Shown in pieces: positions 1 to 10,754 of a stretch of DNA of 64,000 nucleotides. The notes beneath the pieces were generated by a model, which had not been told where the DNA came from, ran no database searches, and saw only the letters and a program-made list of their open reading frames with translations. Made by a program: the position numbers and the translations under genes. How positions within the stretch are numbered: the first letter of the stretch is position 1; every line of letters starts with the position of its first letter. This DNA is from Bombardia bombarda (lineage: Eukaryota > Ascomycota > Sordariomycetes > Sordariales > Lasiosphaeriaceae): NCBI GenBank assembly GCA_030512295.1, contig JAULSR010000007.1, positions 434,001-498,000 on the forward strand. The letters are read 5' to 3'.

Positions 1-699
1 GTAGAAGCGTGTCGCGGAGACGAAGGCTGCTGCCTTGACGCTGTTGAACAACAGGGCAATCCATGGGTGGAAGCGAGAGTTTTGGAGGCAGTCGAACGGC
101 TCACCAAAGCCGAGATCCCCAAAGATGTCAAAGGTAGTAAAGTTGAACCAGGGCCCAATGTCCATCTCGGCGCGAGAGGATGGCTGGGCCAGGACTGTTT
201 CTCGAAGCCGATCGGCGAGGAGGCTGACATAGCGCTGTATGAACGGCTCTTGGCCCTTCAGAGCCCGCGGTGTGAATCCCGGTGCGAGGGCTCTGCGGAT
301 GCGGGCATGTTCATCGGGATCAATGGCAGAGATCAGGGACATGGGCATCCCGGGTCCGCGCCTCCACCATATGGGATCTTTGAGAAACTGGCCCTGTGGA
401 GGGCGGAAAATATCGTCCCATGCCTCTGGTTGAGCAAATGTGACCTCATTCGGCGCAATGCGCAAAACGGGACCGTATTGGCGATGCAGCTTTTGGATGT
501 CGTGGACGATGGTTCCTTGCAGAAGCGACCGAACAAACGGAAGTCGCGTGGCCGACCAGATGCGGGGACCAGGGATGCTGGAAAGAGAATGGAAGTAAAT
601 GTTGTATATGGCTCGAAGAAATGGGTAAGAAGCCAGGAGCAGCAGCAGAACAGTGCTCAACGGACTGGACAGTCCCAAGGATTTCTCTTGAGTTTCCAT
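1..699 (-). CDS. Cytochrome P450, N-terminal part (runs off window)
   Basis: The open frame starts at the ATG at 699 and runs uninterrupted to the window edge, giving the first 233 residues of a microsomal P450. Residues about 13-35 form a hydrophobic membrane anchor, followed by the proline-rich hinge SIPGPRIWSATRLP typical of fungal class II P450s. The family-typical stretch HRQYGPVLRIAPNEVTF follows, then the helix C region with DPDEHARIRRALAPGFTPRAL, and FTTFDIFGDLGFGEPF. The haem-binding cysteine, ExxR and I-helix motifs lie beyond the edge, so catalytic integrity cannot be judged. The overall pattern resembles fungal secondary-metabolism P450s of the isotrichodermin C-15 hydroxylase-like group; that is an inference and the substrate is unknown. 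It is divergent from a receptor-like gene starting at 1283. No intron is seen in this part. Confidence 0.9.
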   Translation of the reverse strand, partial: METQEKSLGLSSPLSTVLLLLLASYPFLRAIYNIYFHSLSSIPGPRIWSATRLPFVRSLLQGTIVHDIQKLHRQYGPVLRIAPNEVTFAQPEAWDDIFRPPQGQFLKDPIWWRRGPGMPMSLISAIDPDEHARIRRALAPGFTPRALKGQEPFIQRYVSLLADRLRETVLAQPSSRAEMDIGPWFNFTTFDIFGDLGFGEPFDCLQNSRFHPWIALLFNSVKAAAFVSATRFY

Positions 700-1282
700 A
701 ACTAAGGTAAGATAGATAGGTTGCAGGTGTATTGTCGATGCAGTTTCGTGGGGTTTTGGCAGGCGTTGGAATTGGAAGGGACGAAGCAGGGCACTGGGAG
801 TTTAGGTAACATTACGTAGGTAGGTAGTAACTTAGCTCTTGCGCGGGGCATAAATAAATGGCGGGACGCAAAGTCAGGCGCCATAGGGCAAATCTTAGGT
901 AGTGACCTAGGTAGACAGGTACCTGTTAATACCTTCAATGTGCAGTCCAGTCACTTTATTTGGGCGCGTATCCCGTAGAACTTATCGCACCCAAAGAGGG
1001 GGGCGCTTTTTTTGCTGCCTACTTGTGTAACCCAACCTCTACTGGATTGGGCCACAATCGCCTCACAGGTGCAGGTCAGGTAAATGGGCCGTCTTGAGTG
1101 CCTCTGTGTTCTGTGTTAGCACTCGACGCCCCTGGCGGGCATAGGAGATCGGCCGGTCGACTGCTTATAATTCTCCATTATCCTCCATTTTCATCAATTA
1201 CTCTTTTCCATCTCAAATCCCATGTCAGCTTGGATCAGCCCACCCTGCTTGGGCAATCTTCTTCCAACCTCACCTAAACAAA
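700..1282. promoter_or_regulatory. Shared intergenic region between divergent P450 and Pth11-like genes
   Basis: These 583 bases separate two genes transcribed away from each other and must hold both promoters. I see several CCTA/TAGG words near 810-925 and an AT-rich TTATAATT near 1165 that could serve as a TATA element for the plus-strand gene. No coding sequence is apparent. Confidence 0.5.
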
Positions 1283-2779
1283 ATGTCTTCCAAATGGGCT
1301 GGTCCTGGAGTGATTCCTCCTCCGCCAGGGGTGACACCCAACTTTGTCAATCCGCCAAACCAGCTGCAGGGAGCAATCGAACTTCAGACAGTGTGCCTCA
1401 CTGTCGTGACAGCCGCTGTAGGAATGCGTCTCTACACGCGGCTGTACATTACCAGGACTAAAATGGGCTTGGATGACGGTTCGTCCCTCCTTTTCGGTGT
1501 TTATCGACCAAGCAAGTAGCTAATAAAAGGACGTGCATCATTGCTAGCCTTTTGTATTCTTTCTTACGTATGTTCCATCCAATCTCTTGTCCTCATGCCG
1601 CAAAGCCCGAGGCTAACAAATGACCACAGCTTTTAACGGTAACATTCTCTGGAATGACACTCACGTGTACGTCCCTCGACTACTAGGACTGGATCCAGTC
1701 ATCATACTGCACCAAGAACTCATATGCATAAACAGGCTACACACTCGGGATCGGCCGTCACCTCTGGGACGTGGACTTAAGATTATTCACGACCACGTTC
1801 AGGGTAGGTACCATTTTCGTTAAGATAAGGACCTAACTGTTAATCAATGGTCCTGCTGCAGCTTTTTACCATATCTCAGTACATTTACCTCCTACTGAGC
1901 CTCTCCATCAAACTCACATTCCTCGTCTTTTACTACCGCATCTTTTCTGTTCCATCCTCCCGGTACAGGCTCGCGCTCCATAGCGTCATTGCCTTCGTCG
2001 TGGCTTTAAATATGGCGATTTTCTTTGCCACTCTGTTTAACTGCAACCCCAGGGAGAGCAACTGGGATCCTACTGTCAAGGGTACATGCATCGAGCCCAG
2101 TATTCTTCCTTGGCTCTCGGGAGCATCAAGCTCTTTTACTGACATCATTGTTCTCGTGGTCCCCGTACCCATCATATGGGGCATGAATATGGCATTCAAC
2201 AAGAAACTGAGGGTCATAGCGGTTTTCGGGATTGGGCTCTTGTAAGTCATGATCTAATGATACAGGATCTTTCCAAATATCTCTTTATATACCTACTGAC
2301 CTACAGCTTAGTGCGTGCATTGCTAGTTTGGTCAGGATGGGAATGACCCGAATACTTTACAGCAACCCCGACCGAACTTGGAACATCGCCAAGATTACGA
2401 TATGGGCGTATGTATTCTCCTATTCAATTCCGAACACAGGTTAACTGTCGTTGCCCTTGACAAGAGTACCAGGCTGACACGAATGGTGGGTAAAATGAGT
2501 AGAACTCTCGAGGTTAACGTCGGCATCATTTGCTCTTGCTTGGTATTTTTACCAGCTTTCCTCGAGCGTCATGTTTCCCCGTCAGCCAGAGTACCCTTGT
2601 CGCGACTTTGGGATTACACACTCAGTACGATCGGGGTTAATTCCAAGAAGAGTACCTCATCACTCAGATCAAGATACGGACAAAACGCGACTTGGCCGGT
2701 GCATGAAAGCTCAACCGCGTCGGCAAAGGATCATCCATTCATCGAAATGAAACCTGGTGGTAGCAATGCAGATCTATAA
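1283..2779 (+). CDS. Pth11-like integral membrane protein (fungal rhodopsin domain)
   Basis: Seven exons (1283-1478, 1530-1567, 1630-1666, 1736-1803, 1862-2241, 2312-2407, 2503-2779) join to a 363-residue protein with all phases consistent. The protein has the seven-helix fungal rhodopsin-domain layout found in Pth11/SAT4-like proteins. It carries the MGLDD motif after helix 1, the YTLGIGRHLWDVDL loop, SQYIYLLLSLSIKLTFLVFYYRIF, a loop with two cysteines (FNCNPRESNWDP, then GTC), and WATLEVNVGIICSCL before the last helix. There is no CFEM domain at the N-terminus. The C-terminal tail after about residue 300 is polar and cytosolic-like. Such proteins are putative surface sensors, and Pth11 of the rice blast fungus acts in surface recognition. 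A specific ligand cannot be given. The 37- and 38-base exons are unusually small but restore the frame exactly. Confidence 0.85.
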
Positions 2780-3656
2780 CAATAGTGGCACTCTCCGAAG
2801 CACAAAAGTAGCAGTCATCGCAATCCTACCTTCATACCTCCAATGAGGCAGTTTGCATGGCTCTAGTTATTTGAATTTAGAGCATCATTCTGGTAACATA
2901 TTTTCTCTTGCAAGCGGTTTGAGGTCGGATCAGTCATGGAAACAGTTAATTCGATGTTGAGAAATCAGGACAAAGTGTGTCGTCTCAAGCCAGTGTCCAG
3001 TGTTGACTGTTGTCCATGCCGTGAGGTCCCACTACTTTCGGTGAGCACCACCAGTGCCGTTACTTAATACCTAGGTTAGGTCCCCACGCCTCTGGGGCGA
3101 ATTAAAATTCACAACGGCCGTGACGGGACCGAGTGATGGAGGGTTTGCTGACGTAATCTTGCCCTTGCTGCCGGCCGCAGCCCCAAATTGTTCTTGGATG
3201 AGGCAAATGTGCGATAACGGCTACCTCCGGCACCGCATGCGGCGGGATAGGTCCGGACAACCCCTGGAAACCCAAACGGGCAGGCACCAAGACCGTCTGC
3301 AAGGTCCCCCATCCGGGTCAACTTCCGACGACAAGGAGACGGTGGTTGAAATGGCCTCTGTTCATTTGAGTTATTCCCCCTCTTCTGCCTCTTTGGGTTC
3401 TTTGTCAAGCGACATACATCACTGCAGAGAGGAAAAGGGAAATTGAGTTTGAGTTTGAGGATTCTATCAGATGTCGGTGACCCTAAAACTTGAGCCCACT
3501 ACCACCCAGAATAAACTTTGGCATTTTATTTCAGGCTGGGCCAATTTATTTTTCGGGTACCGCATCATTCACGAATCCTCAACCGCGACCCGTGGACCCG
3601 ATACCTGAGCCTCTGAGGTTCCTTATCATCTCCGATCACGCCTTCCTTCTATTTCA
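2780..3656. other. Intergenic region without recognisable gene
   Basis: These 877 bases lie between the Pth11-like gene and the MFS transporter gene on the same strand. Short open frames exist on both strands near 3100-3450, but they overlap each other, have no domain features and no upstream support. The part nearest 3656 is the likely transporter promoter and leader. Nothing else is seen. Confidence 0.5.
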
Positions 3657-5874
3657 ATGAAAGGTCTCCGCAATGGGGAAGAAGGCGCGCTCGCAGCTTC
3701 CGCGGAACCCCACCCAGAGATGTCTCCTCTTCTGTCTGGCCAGAGCTCGAGCTCAGGCTCGTCCAACATCAACTACAACGATAACAACGATGCCACATTA
3801 GTAGGCGTGAACGCTCGTTTTGAACACAATCGGCCCAACGCCATATCCTCTTCCGGCATGGGTGTCCCCTCACCACATCTCGCAGCGCTCTCGCTCGAAA
3901 CCGCATTGCCCAGGCCGTCCAACGCTGTCGCCGATGCAAAGTCGGTGTCTTGGAGCGACCTGCCCAAGAAGCGACAGCTCTTTGTCATCACGCTGGCCAG
4001 GTTGAGCGAGCCGCTTGTCCAGACCTCTCTTCAAGCTTACATGTTCTATCAGCTGAAATGGTTTGACCCAACTCTGCCAGACTCGGTTATCTCCAGCCAG
4101 GCCGGCATCCTCCAGTACGCCCCTTCCTCACAACTCACGGGTTGATGTCCTCACTGGTGAATGAGACACCCGCTGACTCTGAGAACCCTGCTCCAGTGCC
4201 AGCTTCACTGCTGCGCAGTTTTTAACTGCCATGGTATGGGGCCGCGTTGCCGATGACAGTCGCTTTGGGCGAAAAACGGTCCTGCTAATCGGTCTTGGGG
4301 GCACACGTACGTTCATCGTCACCTCACCTCGCCTCAAATCTGGGCGGTAATCTGACTGGCATGCAGTTATCTCGTGTGTTGGCTTTGGCTTCTCCACCAC
4401 CTTTTGGCAGGCATTGATTTTCAGGTCCATCGGAGGCATCACCAACGGAAATGTTGGCGTCCTGAGAACAATGTGAGGGCAGCAACGCTTCCTTGACCCA
4501 ACTTCTGAATATTGGCTAACTATCCTCTTTCTTTAGGGTCAGCGAGACTGTTAGGGAAAAAAAGTGACTTTTTTGCCCGTCCGATCATTTTCTCCTCTAT
4601 TATCAGCTAACATGAAAGCAGATATCAATCCAGGGCTTTTCTCCTGCTCCCCATGACGTTCAACATTGGCGTCATCATTGGCCCCGTGCTCGGCGGCATA
4701 CTCTCTGACCCAGCAGGGTCCTATCCTAACCTCTTTGGCCACATCGAGTTCTTCCGCCGCTTCCCATATGCCACCCCTAACTTGCTCTCTGCCTTCTTCC
4801 TGCTCTGCGCCATGACAGGAGTCTGGCTCTGTCTCGAGGAGGTTTGTTCTTCACGACCACCCAATCAGATATGCCAACTCTAACCCGCAAGTATAGACAC
4901 TTGATTCCCGCCTAGAAGTCCGCGATTATGGCATTGAACTTGGCCACAAGCTTTGGGCGTGTTTCACTCGCCGCCGTCCCGAATCTGCCAACTATGCGCC
5001 ACTGCCCTCACTCGACCGTGACGTCGAAGTCGAGCTGTCGCCCTCTGTCGCCGACTCCAACCACTCCCCTGCCTCAGACAACATCAAATCCAAGACCAAG
5101 ACCACCCGCCGGCGCTACACCCAGCGCCTTCCATTCCGCTCCATATTCACCCGCAATGTCGTCTTCACCTTCATGTCTAGCTTTGTTCTCGCCTTCCACG
5201 TTGGCACCTTCAACTCGCTCTGGTTCGTCTTCCTGTCCACCCCCGTCCACGACCCTTCCAAGCCTCCCGAGTCGCCCGACGCCCTCACCCGCCGCCTCCC
5301 TTTCATCTTTACGGGTGGCATGGGCCTGCAGCCCCGCGAGGTCGGCATGGCCATGGCGATTCTCGGCGTCCTCGGTATCTCTCTCCAGCTTGTCGTCTAC
5401 CCGTGGCTGTCGGCACGGCTCGGCACCGTCCGCAGCTGGCGGCTCTTTCTCTACTGCTTCCCCATAACATACTTCCTGTTGCCCTTCTTGAGCCTGGTCC
5501 CATCGGATAGCGCCCCGCCAAGCCCCAAAGACGGCATACAAGTGTGGGTGGCTATTGCCAGCGTGCTGGTTTTCCATGTCATTGGAAGGACATTTGCCCT
5601 GCCGGCCCAGACAATCCTCGTCAATAATTGCACGCCGCATCCAAGCGTACTGGGCACTGTGCATGGCATAAACCAAACGGTGACGAGCTTCGCTAGAACT
5701 CTGGGACCGGTCCTTTGCGGATTTCTATATGGATTAGGGCTGGCTAGAGGCGTCGTAGGCGCCGTTTGGTGGGGTCTAAGTGGTGTCGCGGTGTGCGGTA
5801 CCATGGCGAGTTGGTTCGTTTGGGAGGGAGACGGCCATGAGATTTGGCTAGAGGGAGATGAAGATGATGATTGA
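3657..5874 (+). CDS. Major facilitator superfamily transporter
   Basis: Six exons (3657-4114, 4197-4306, 4367-4472, 4537-4563, 4622-4841, 4897-5874) encode 632 residues. The first about 115 residues are polar and Ser/Asn-rich, then a 12-helix MFS fold begins at LPKKRQLFVITLARLSEPL. After splicing, helix 2 reads ILHASFTAAQFLTAMVWGRVADDSRFGRK in two adjoining pieces, containing MFS motif A (GRVADDSRFGRK). RSIGGITNGNVGVLRTMVSE and SRAFLLLPMTFNIGVIIGP are typical of the ZIFL/DHA1-like transporters of filamentous fungi. A long cytosolic loop follows helix 6, then a conserved second half (TFALPAQTILVNNC). The likely role is proton-coupled efflux or transport of a small molecule at the plasma or vacuolar membrane; the substrate is unknown. 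The acidic tail ends in EGDEDDD. The 27-base fourth exon is supported by the conserved VSETVREKKYQSRAF reading. Confidence 0.9.
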
Positions 5875-6425
5875 TCAACAGGTACATGCATCAGGTGAGC
5901 CTATTGAGAGCTAGAGGGATAAGGGTCTTGCAATTGGGTTCAGTCAACTGGGAATGGTCGATGATGGATGATATCCTCGCGGTAATGAGTTTTAGAATCC
6001 TTTTGGATGGAAGGGGAGCATACATTTATAAAGAGTAGTTGGTATCAAATAGACACTTACGATCATAAGACAGTGGTGGGGTAAAGACGTGTAAATTGAA
6101 TTACAAATGCTGTCGAGCTTTCCACGAACTTGATAGTTGTGCTAGCGATCTCTCCGCATTGGATATCCGTAGAACAAAGGATAACTGGCCGTTCATGCGT
6201 CGAGGTTTGTAATTTATAGCCTCCCCAATGTTGACCACTCTTTATTATTGTTATCAACCAGTGAAACAGGCACTTTCTAGCTTTGTACTTGTTTGAGCCG
6301 ATGGCGCGATTCGTGCCGTGTATTTTCCCCACTCCCCTGAGAAGTTGAGATCGCCACACACGACATACATTCAATAGTTTTGGTATGTAGACTTGAAACA
6401 TCGATTCTCATTCTCCGGTACCTTA
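5875..6425. other. Convergent intergenic region
   Basis: These 551 bases lie between the 3-prime ends of the transporter (plus) and the secreted Thr-rich protein gene (minus). They should contain both terminators. The sequence is moderately AT-rich near 6030-6130. No gene is seen. Confidence 0.5.
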
Positions 6426-8007
6426 TCATCCAATCCACCCGCCAGCTCTCCAACAGGCCGTCGCGCTAGCTGGATTCGTATAGGTTGTATATTCAGTTTG
6501 GCTGGATGATGAAAGAAAGGTTAGCTAGAATGCATAGGTAGGTAGTAGTTGCTATAGTATCAGGCCGAATGACATAAAGCAACGTACCCGATCCAGACAG
6601 TTCCCGTCAAATGCGTTGTCTGGTAGATGATGCTTGTTTGGGTCACCGTCGAGACCGGTCCACGCGTCACGGTGACCGTCGAACCGGGGCTGCCTCCATT
6701 AATGCAAGCAGTTGAGGGAGCAGGCGTCCTAAGAGTTAAGGCACTCGTTAGATTTCCTATTCATTTTGGGTTTGTACCCACAAGAAGCACCATGTTGTTC
6801 GCCTACACTGTAGCTGTGACTGTTCGTAGGACTGCGGCTGGGTCAGCTTTGGTATGCTACTCTCAATAACTGACAATTCCTTACCAATTTCTGTAACCGT
6901 TCTGGCTGGTACTGTTGTCCGGACTGTACTGGTGACTGTAAACGTCGTCTGCGTGTATGTCGATGTCACAGCGGCTATGGCGGCCGTGACGGCCGCGACT
7001 TTGCCTGTGGTGCAAAATACCGTCGGTGTCAGCGATGGAGATGTCGTGGTCCGACGACAAGAAAAAGGAGTAAGTATCATTTACCTGACGGGTAGTGACA
7101 GACTGCAGTTGAAGTAACAACAGTTGTCGAAGAACTTGTCAACAATCTATCTGTTTCTGTCTTGGTCACCGTTGCGCTTGCAGTGACGGTGGGTCCGTTG
7201 GGGATGTTTGTGATCGTTCTTGTCCCACCGCTGCATACCGTCGTCACCGTCGACGGGACGAGAATGAGAGTTTGCGTCTGCGATACAGTGCTCAGGACAG
7301 CTATGTAACCATAGAATTAGTGAATTTTTACCAGCATTTAGATCGGATAAACAGTACTGGATGCCTTTGCCGTAGTCGTGTAGCCTACTACTACTGTCGG
7401 CGTGACCTTTATAGTATTGTTAGTTTGATTATCGCCATCATTCTGTAGAGATATGTTTCCCTTACCGTAATCCATGTCGTCTGCGGGACGCCCACGGTCA
7501 CAGTAATGACGCGTTGGGTCGCGATCTGGCTGCCAGATATGATGATCTTCCAGGTTCCCGACTTCATCGACGAGAACGGAATGCCGCTATTTGCCGCTCC
7601 TGTTAGCGGCTGCTATGGAATCTCATGTCCAGTAGAAAATCAATCCAGTTTTCTTACCAAGTTGACGTTACTTGAGATCCCGATGGCTGGGTCTTGACGG
7701 CAGAACAGACATACTCGTTGCTGTCTGGCCCTACCAGAACAGGAGTGATTGATTCTTGGGTACATCCTAAATTGAATTTAGCACATCTACTGGACTCGTC
7801 ATGCCGCCGAGAATAGTGAGAATAGGTAAGCAGTTTGTGTACAGTACCCTGGAATACCGTTATAAAGGTGAAGTATTGGTTTGAAGATCCGTCGATCTGA
7901 TATTTTCCACCATTGGAGTAGTCCACACCATAGCTGGCGCAATCTGCGCTGGCAAGCCCGACAAACAATGCCAGTGGCACCCATATATTTTGGAGACAAG
8001 CTTTCAT
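6426..8007 (-). CDS. Secreted Thr/Ser/Val-rich protein of unknown function
   Basis: Nine exons (8007-7848, 7766-7658, 7586-7466, 7406-7358, 7300-7085, 7004-6885, 6819-6807, 6728-6588, 6501-6426) join in phase to 334 residues. A signal peptide is clear: MKACLQNIWVPLALFVGLASA, cleaved before DCASYGVDYSNGG. The globular N-terminal part (about residues 22-118) has regularly placed cysteines (DCASYG, GCTQES, EYVCSA, STCGIP). This matches a domain I recognise from many hypothetical Sordariomycete secreted proteins. After about residue 119 comes a long TVTVT/TTV-rich stretch with scattered single cysteines, likely O-glycosylated, ending in TACWRAGGWIG without a GPI-type hydrophobic tail. It may be a cell-wall or surface protein; no enzymatic function can be assigned. 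Upstream ATG-less extension is possible, but the start chosen gives the signal peptide. A TATATA box-like word lies about 125 bases upstream near 8133. Confidence 0.75.
6807..6819 (-). other. Putative 13-base internal micro-exon
   Basis: The spliced reading of the secreted Thr-rich gene needs a 13-base exon here. It joins EIV-TATV to TPAPSTAC with correct phase on both sides, flanked by an AG acceptor (gaacag) and a GT donor (gtaggc). Retaining either neighbouring intron introduces a stop codon. It is inferred from frame only. Confidence 0.55.
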
Positions 8008-9402
8008 GGCGTGATCGGGCGCGGAAAGAACTGTTGGATCAGGTTGGACTGGTAGAGAGTCTGGAACTTGCGAACAGCTCCTAGAAACTTGGGCGCGATG
8101 AAGGAACAAGCGTGCTCAAAAGGACGCCGTGGTATATATCTTACAAGGCATAATCGATGGAATCTACTACGGTCCAGTGAGCAAAGCTTAAGTTGAAAGA
8201 TACCTAATTATATGAGCCGATATTAGTCTGCATATAAAGTACTGAATAACATGCGAAGCGGCCGGGCGCGGGGGTGCAAGAAAACGCCTAACAGCATCAG
8301 AGTGTAGGAATACCAAATATCCGATGGTGCTGGGAATCGGGGATGTGGTTAAATACTACAGTATCTATTAAATGATACTCTGATAGTGTTGTATATTCAG
8401 GCTGTAAAAGAAACGGCTTCCACTACCATACATGACCGAGTCCCTCCCAGGAGCTCGGGTTAATTTAAGTTAACCACGGGGGTAGTCCGTGACTGCATAA
8501 TGTGAAGGGACGATGAGAGAGGGTCGTGTGTGTACGTGGATATCTTTTCCAATGCCTCTACTCACTCATGAGGTGATCTGGGGGCCTGGCAAAGCCGATG
8601 ATGGTCTCATAATCATCATTGCCAAGACCGGTTGCATATATCAGCATAAATGAAGCCCATTAGTACTGGCAGACAAACAGCCATTCCGCGCAAACGGGCG
8701 GTTGCCAGTGTGACGACTATCCCGTGTCCATGTCGCTTGAGGGGGAGGACAGAAAAGCCCAAGCAGGCAGCTCGGGACAATGTTGACGCAGAGAAAGAGG
8801 AGCGCTGGGAGCACAGAACAGCGAGGAGTGGCAGATTGTGGTTGCTTTATTTACAATCAATTGCAGGCAATGGTTAGGTTAGTGACTTGGTAGTGGCCAG
8901 TTGGAGGAGTAAATCTACCTTAGCTATCGTAGGTACATGTACCTCATGTACCTACCTTATCTTCAGTTGTCCCATCCCGAGAGGTTGGATCCATCCATGC
9001 AGGCAACATTGAATCCGAGTGTGGTGGATTTACCACCCGTCTTCTTGTCTCGCCCGGCGTTCTGGCTCAACCGACAATCCAAAAATAGCCTGGACTTCAG
9101 CAACATGATAGTGTTTTGATTGACTTTAATTGATGTATAGGTAGTGTAGGCAGTGGTAACCCTGGAGGTGCTGTGTAGGGTACCTACATAGGTATCTAGG
9201 TCTACTTAGCAGGCTACCTAGGTTGTCGGGCATGATTGCCCGGGCCATGGAGGTGCCCCACCCACGCCTAAATGGTAGGCGCGCTTGGCGCCAAAGCAGC
9301 AACACCTCACTGTAACTTCCCTGTTTCCGTACCTATCCCCGTCGGGCTCCCACCCAACAAACCTTCACCACTGCAAACTCCTCGATATCAACCTATTCAA
9401 TC
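8008..9402. other. Intergenic region, promoters of two divergent genes
   Basis: These 1.4 kb separate the secreted protein gene (minus) from the ureidoglycolate lyase gene (plus). Two GATA-factor-type words are visible, CTATCG at 8924-8929 and TTATCT at 8957-8962, about 450 bases before the lyase start. Several CCTA/TAGG words occur at 8930-8955 and 9180-9225. Short frames at 8650-8877 and 8937-9119 show nothing gene-like. Confidence 0.45.
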
Positions 9403-10245
9403 ATGGCAAAGCGAGTGACAGTCCAGCTCGAGGGGCGCAGCATCTTGATTGACGCGGTGCCACTCAGCCGGGAGGCGTTTGCGCCCTTTGGCGATGTCGT
9501 TGAAAACCCGCGACAGGATCTGCATCCATCAGTCGCGGCAACGGCAACAGCAACCCATACAAAGCTACCGTTTGACGCCATCGTCGCCAACCAAGGCACC
9601 GCCATCAAGTACCCGCACGTCACGCGCATGGAAAACTATTACGACCAGGCGCCGAGCGGCCGTCCCGGCGTCGCCGTCATGAACATGTTTGTGTGCGCTG
9701 CGCGGTCGCTGCTGCGGGCATCGCATTCGCTAGAAGACGACATGGACAACATGGACAACATGGACATGGACATGGACATGTTCCCCGTCGCAGTGCTCGA
9801 GCGCCATCCCTTCACCGCACAGACCTTTATCCCCCTGACCGCCGATCCGACCAAGCATTTCCTGGTTGTCGTAGCGCCAAGCCTCCCATCCAACGCAGAC
9901 CCAGAGCTGCTGCTGCTGCCTGTACCGAACTCACGGCCTGCCGACTCGGCAGTCAAGCGTCCGCTTCCGGGCCAGGGCCTGCCAGACGTGCACCGGCTGC
10001 GGGCCTTTGTTGCCACTACCGAGCAGGCGGTAACGTATGGCGCGGGCACATGGCACGCCCCGATGGTTGCCCTCGGGTCTGCGGGAACGGCCGTCGACTT
10101 CTTGGTTGTGCAGTTTGCGAACGAGGTGGCTGTGGAGGACTGTCAGGAAGTGCAAGTTGGCCAGGAGCAGACGTCTGGGGAGTCGATTGCCGAGGGCAGG
10201 GCCTTGGTCAGGGTGCCGAGGGCGAGACCCACAACAAAGTTGTGA
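9403..10245 (+). CDS. Ureidoglycolate lyase
   Basis: A single uninterrupted frame of 280 residues matches fungal ureidoglycolate lyases (Dal3 family), which split ureidoglycolate into glyoxylate and urea, the last step of allantoin use. Recognisable parts are LSREAFAPFGDVVEN near the N-terminus, KYPHVTRMENYYDQAPSGRP, VAVLERHPFTAQTFIPL, LRAFVATTEQAVTYGAGTWHAP and the C-terminal DFLVVQFANEVAVEDCQEV. The last two are the most conserved segments of the family. An insert at about residues 112-126 is a short tandem repeat of Met-Asp and Asn-Met-Asp units, absent from what I know of family members. The ATG is the first in frame and sits in a good context (atcatggc). Two GATA-type words upstream would fit nitrogen-catabolite control, but this is weak. 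Confidence 0.9.
   Translation: MAKRVTVQLEGRSILIDAVPLSREAFAPFGDVVENPRQDLHPSVAATATATHTKLPFDAIVANQGTAIKYPHVTRMENYYDQAPSGRPGVAVMNMFVCAARSLLRASHSLEDDMDNMDNMDMDMDMFPVAVLERHPFTAQTFIPLTADPTKHFLVVVAPSLPSNADPELLLLPVPNSRPADSAVKRPLPGQGLPDVHRLRAFVATTEQAVTYGAGTWHAPMVALGSAGTAVDFLVVQFANEVAVEDCQEVQVGQEQTSGESIAEGRALVRVPRARPTTKL
9736..9780 (+). repeat. In-frame ATGGAC/AACATGGAC tandem repeat
   Basis: The DNA GACATGGACAACATG iterates with loss and gain of the AAC codon, encoding an Asp/Met/Asn-rich loop inside the ureidoglycolate lyase. The unit is a multiple of three, so length change would not break the frame. Confidence 0.85.
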
Positions 10246-10754
10246 AGTCGATAACCTACCTAGGTTACCTAGTACCCCTCATCTCTAACCCCCCTCTTTC
10301 ATGTGTCGACAAGTGGGTTGCACCGCGCGCGGGGCAGTCATATCGTTGGAACAACCTACCACTGGAGGAAGCTGAGCGGACGCTAAGCTGAAGCTGAGGT
10401 CTCCGTGGTGGGGCTCTGGGTCTTTTTAGTGGTGTATCGCAACCTAGGCACAGGCACCAGGCCTCTTTGTCATGTTGGCAGCTCAGCCTCAGCAACAAAC
10501 CTGGCACCTCTACATAATACTACCTACCTACCTTACCCAGCTCTATAATACCACGCCACGCACTTGCAAAACATCTGGCCGGGCTCATGCTGCAGCCAGG
10601 CACTGGCCTTTTCTGTTTACCTAGGTACTGCCCCAACACTTCTCGGTTGCTTCCAAGACTCCCAAACTCAAAGTAGTTGATCGAGGCGGTGAGAGCTGAT
10701 ACGGCAAACCAATCTTCACTCTCAGCTCTGAGGCAGCTCAGTTCCCCCAACAGT
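10246..10754. other. Intergenic region without gene
   Basis: These 509 bases between two plus-strand genes carry dense CCTA/TAGG words at 10250-10275 and 10520-10540. No coding signal was seen apart from the short in-frame extension upstream of the next start, which lacks support. Confidence 0.5.

Noticed and set aside
5074..5676. 200-codon frame antisense to the MFS transporter
   Set aside because: It is a shadow of the GC-biased third exon positions of the transporter. The protein is low-complexity Arg/Glu/Gly and matches nothing.
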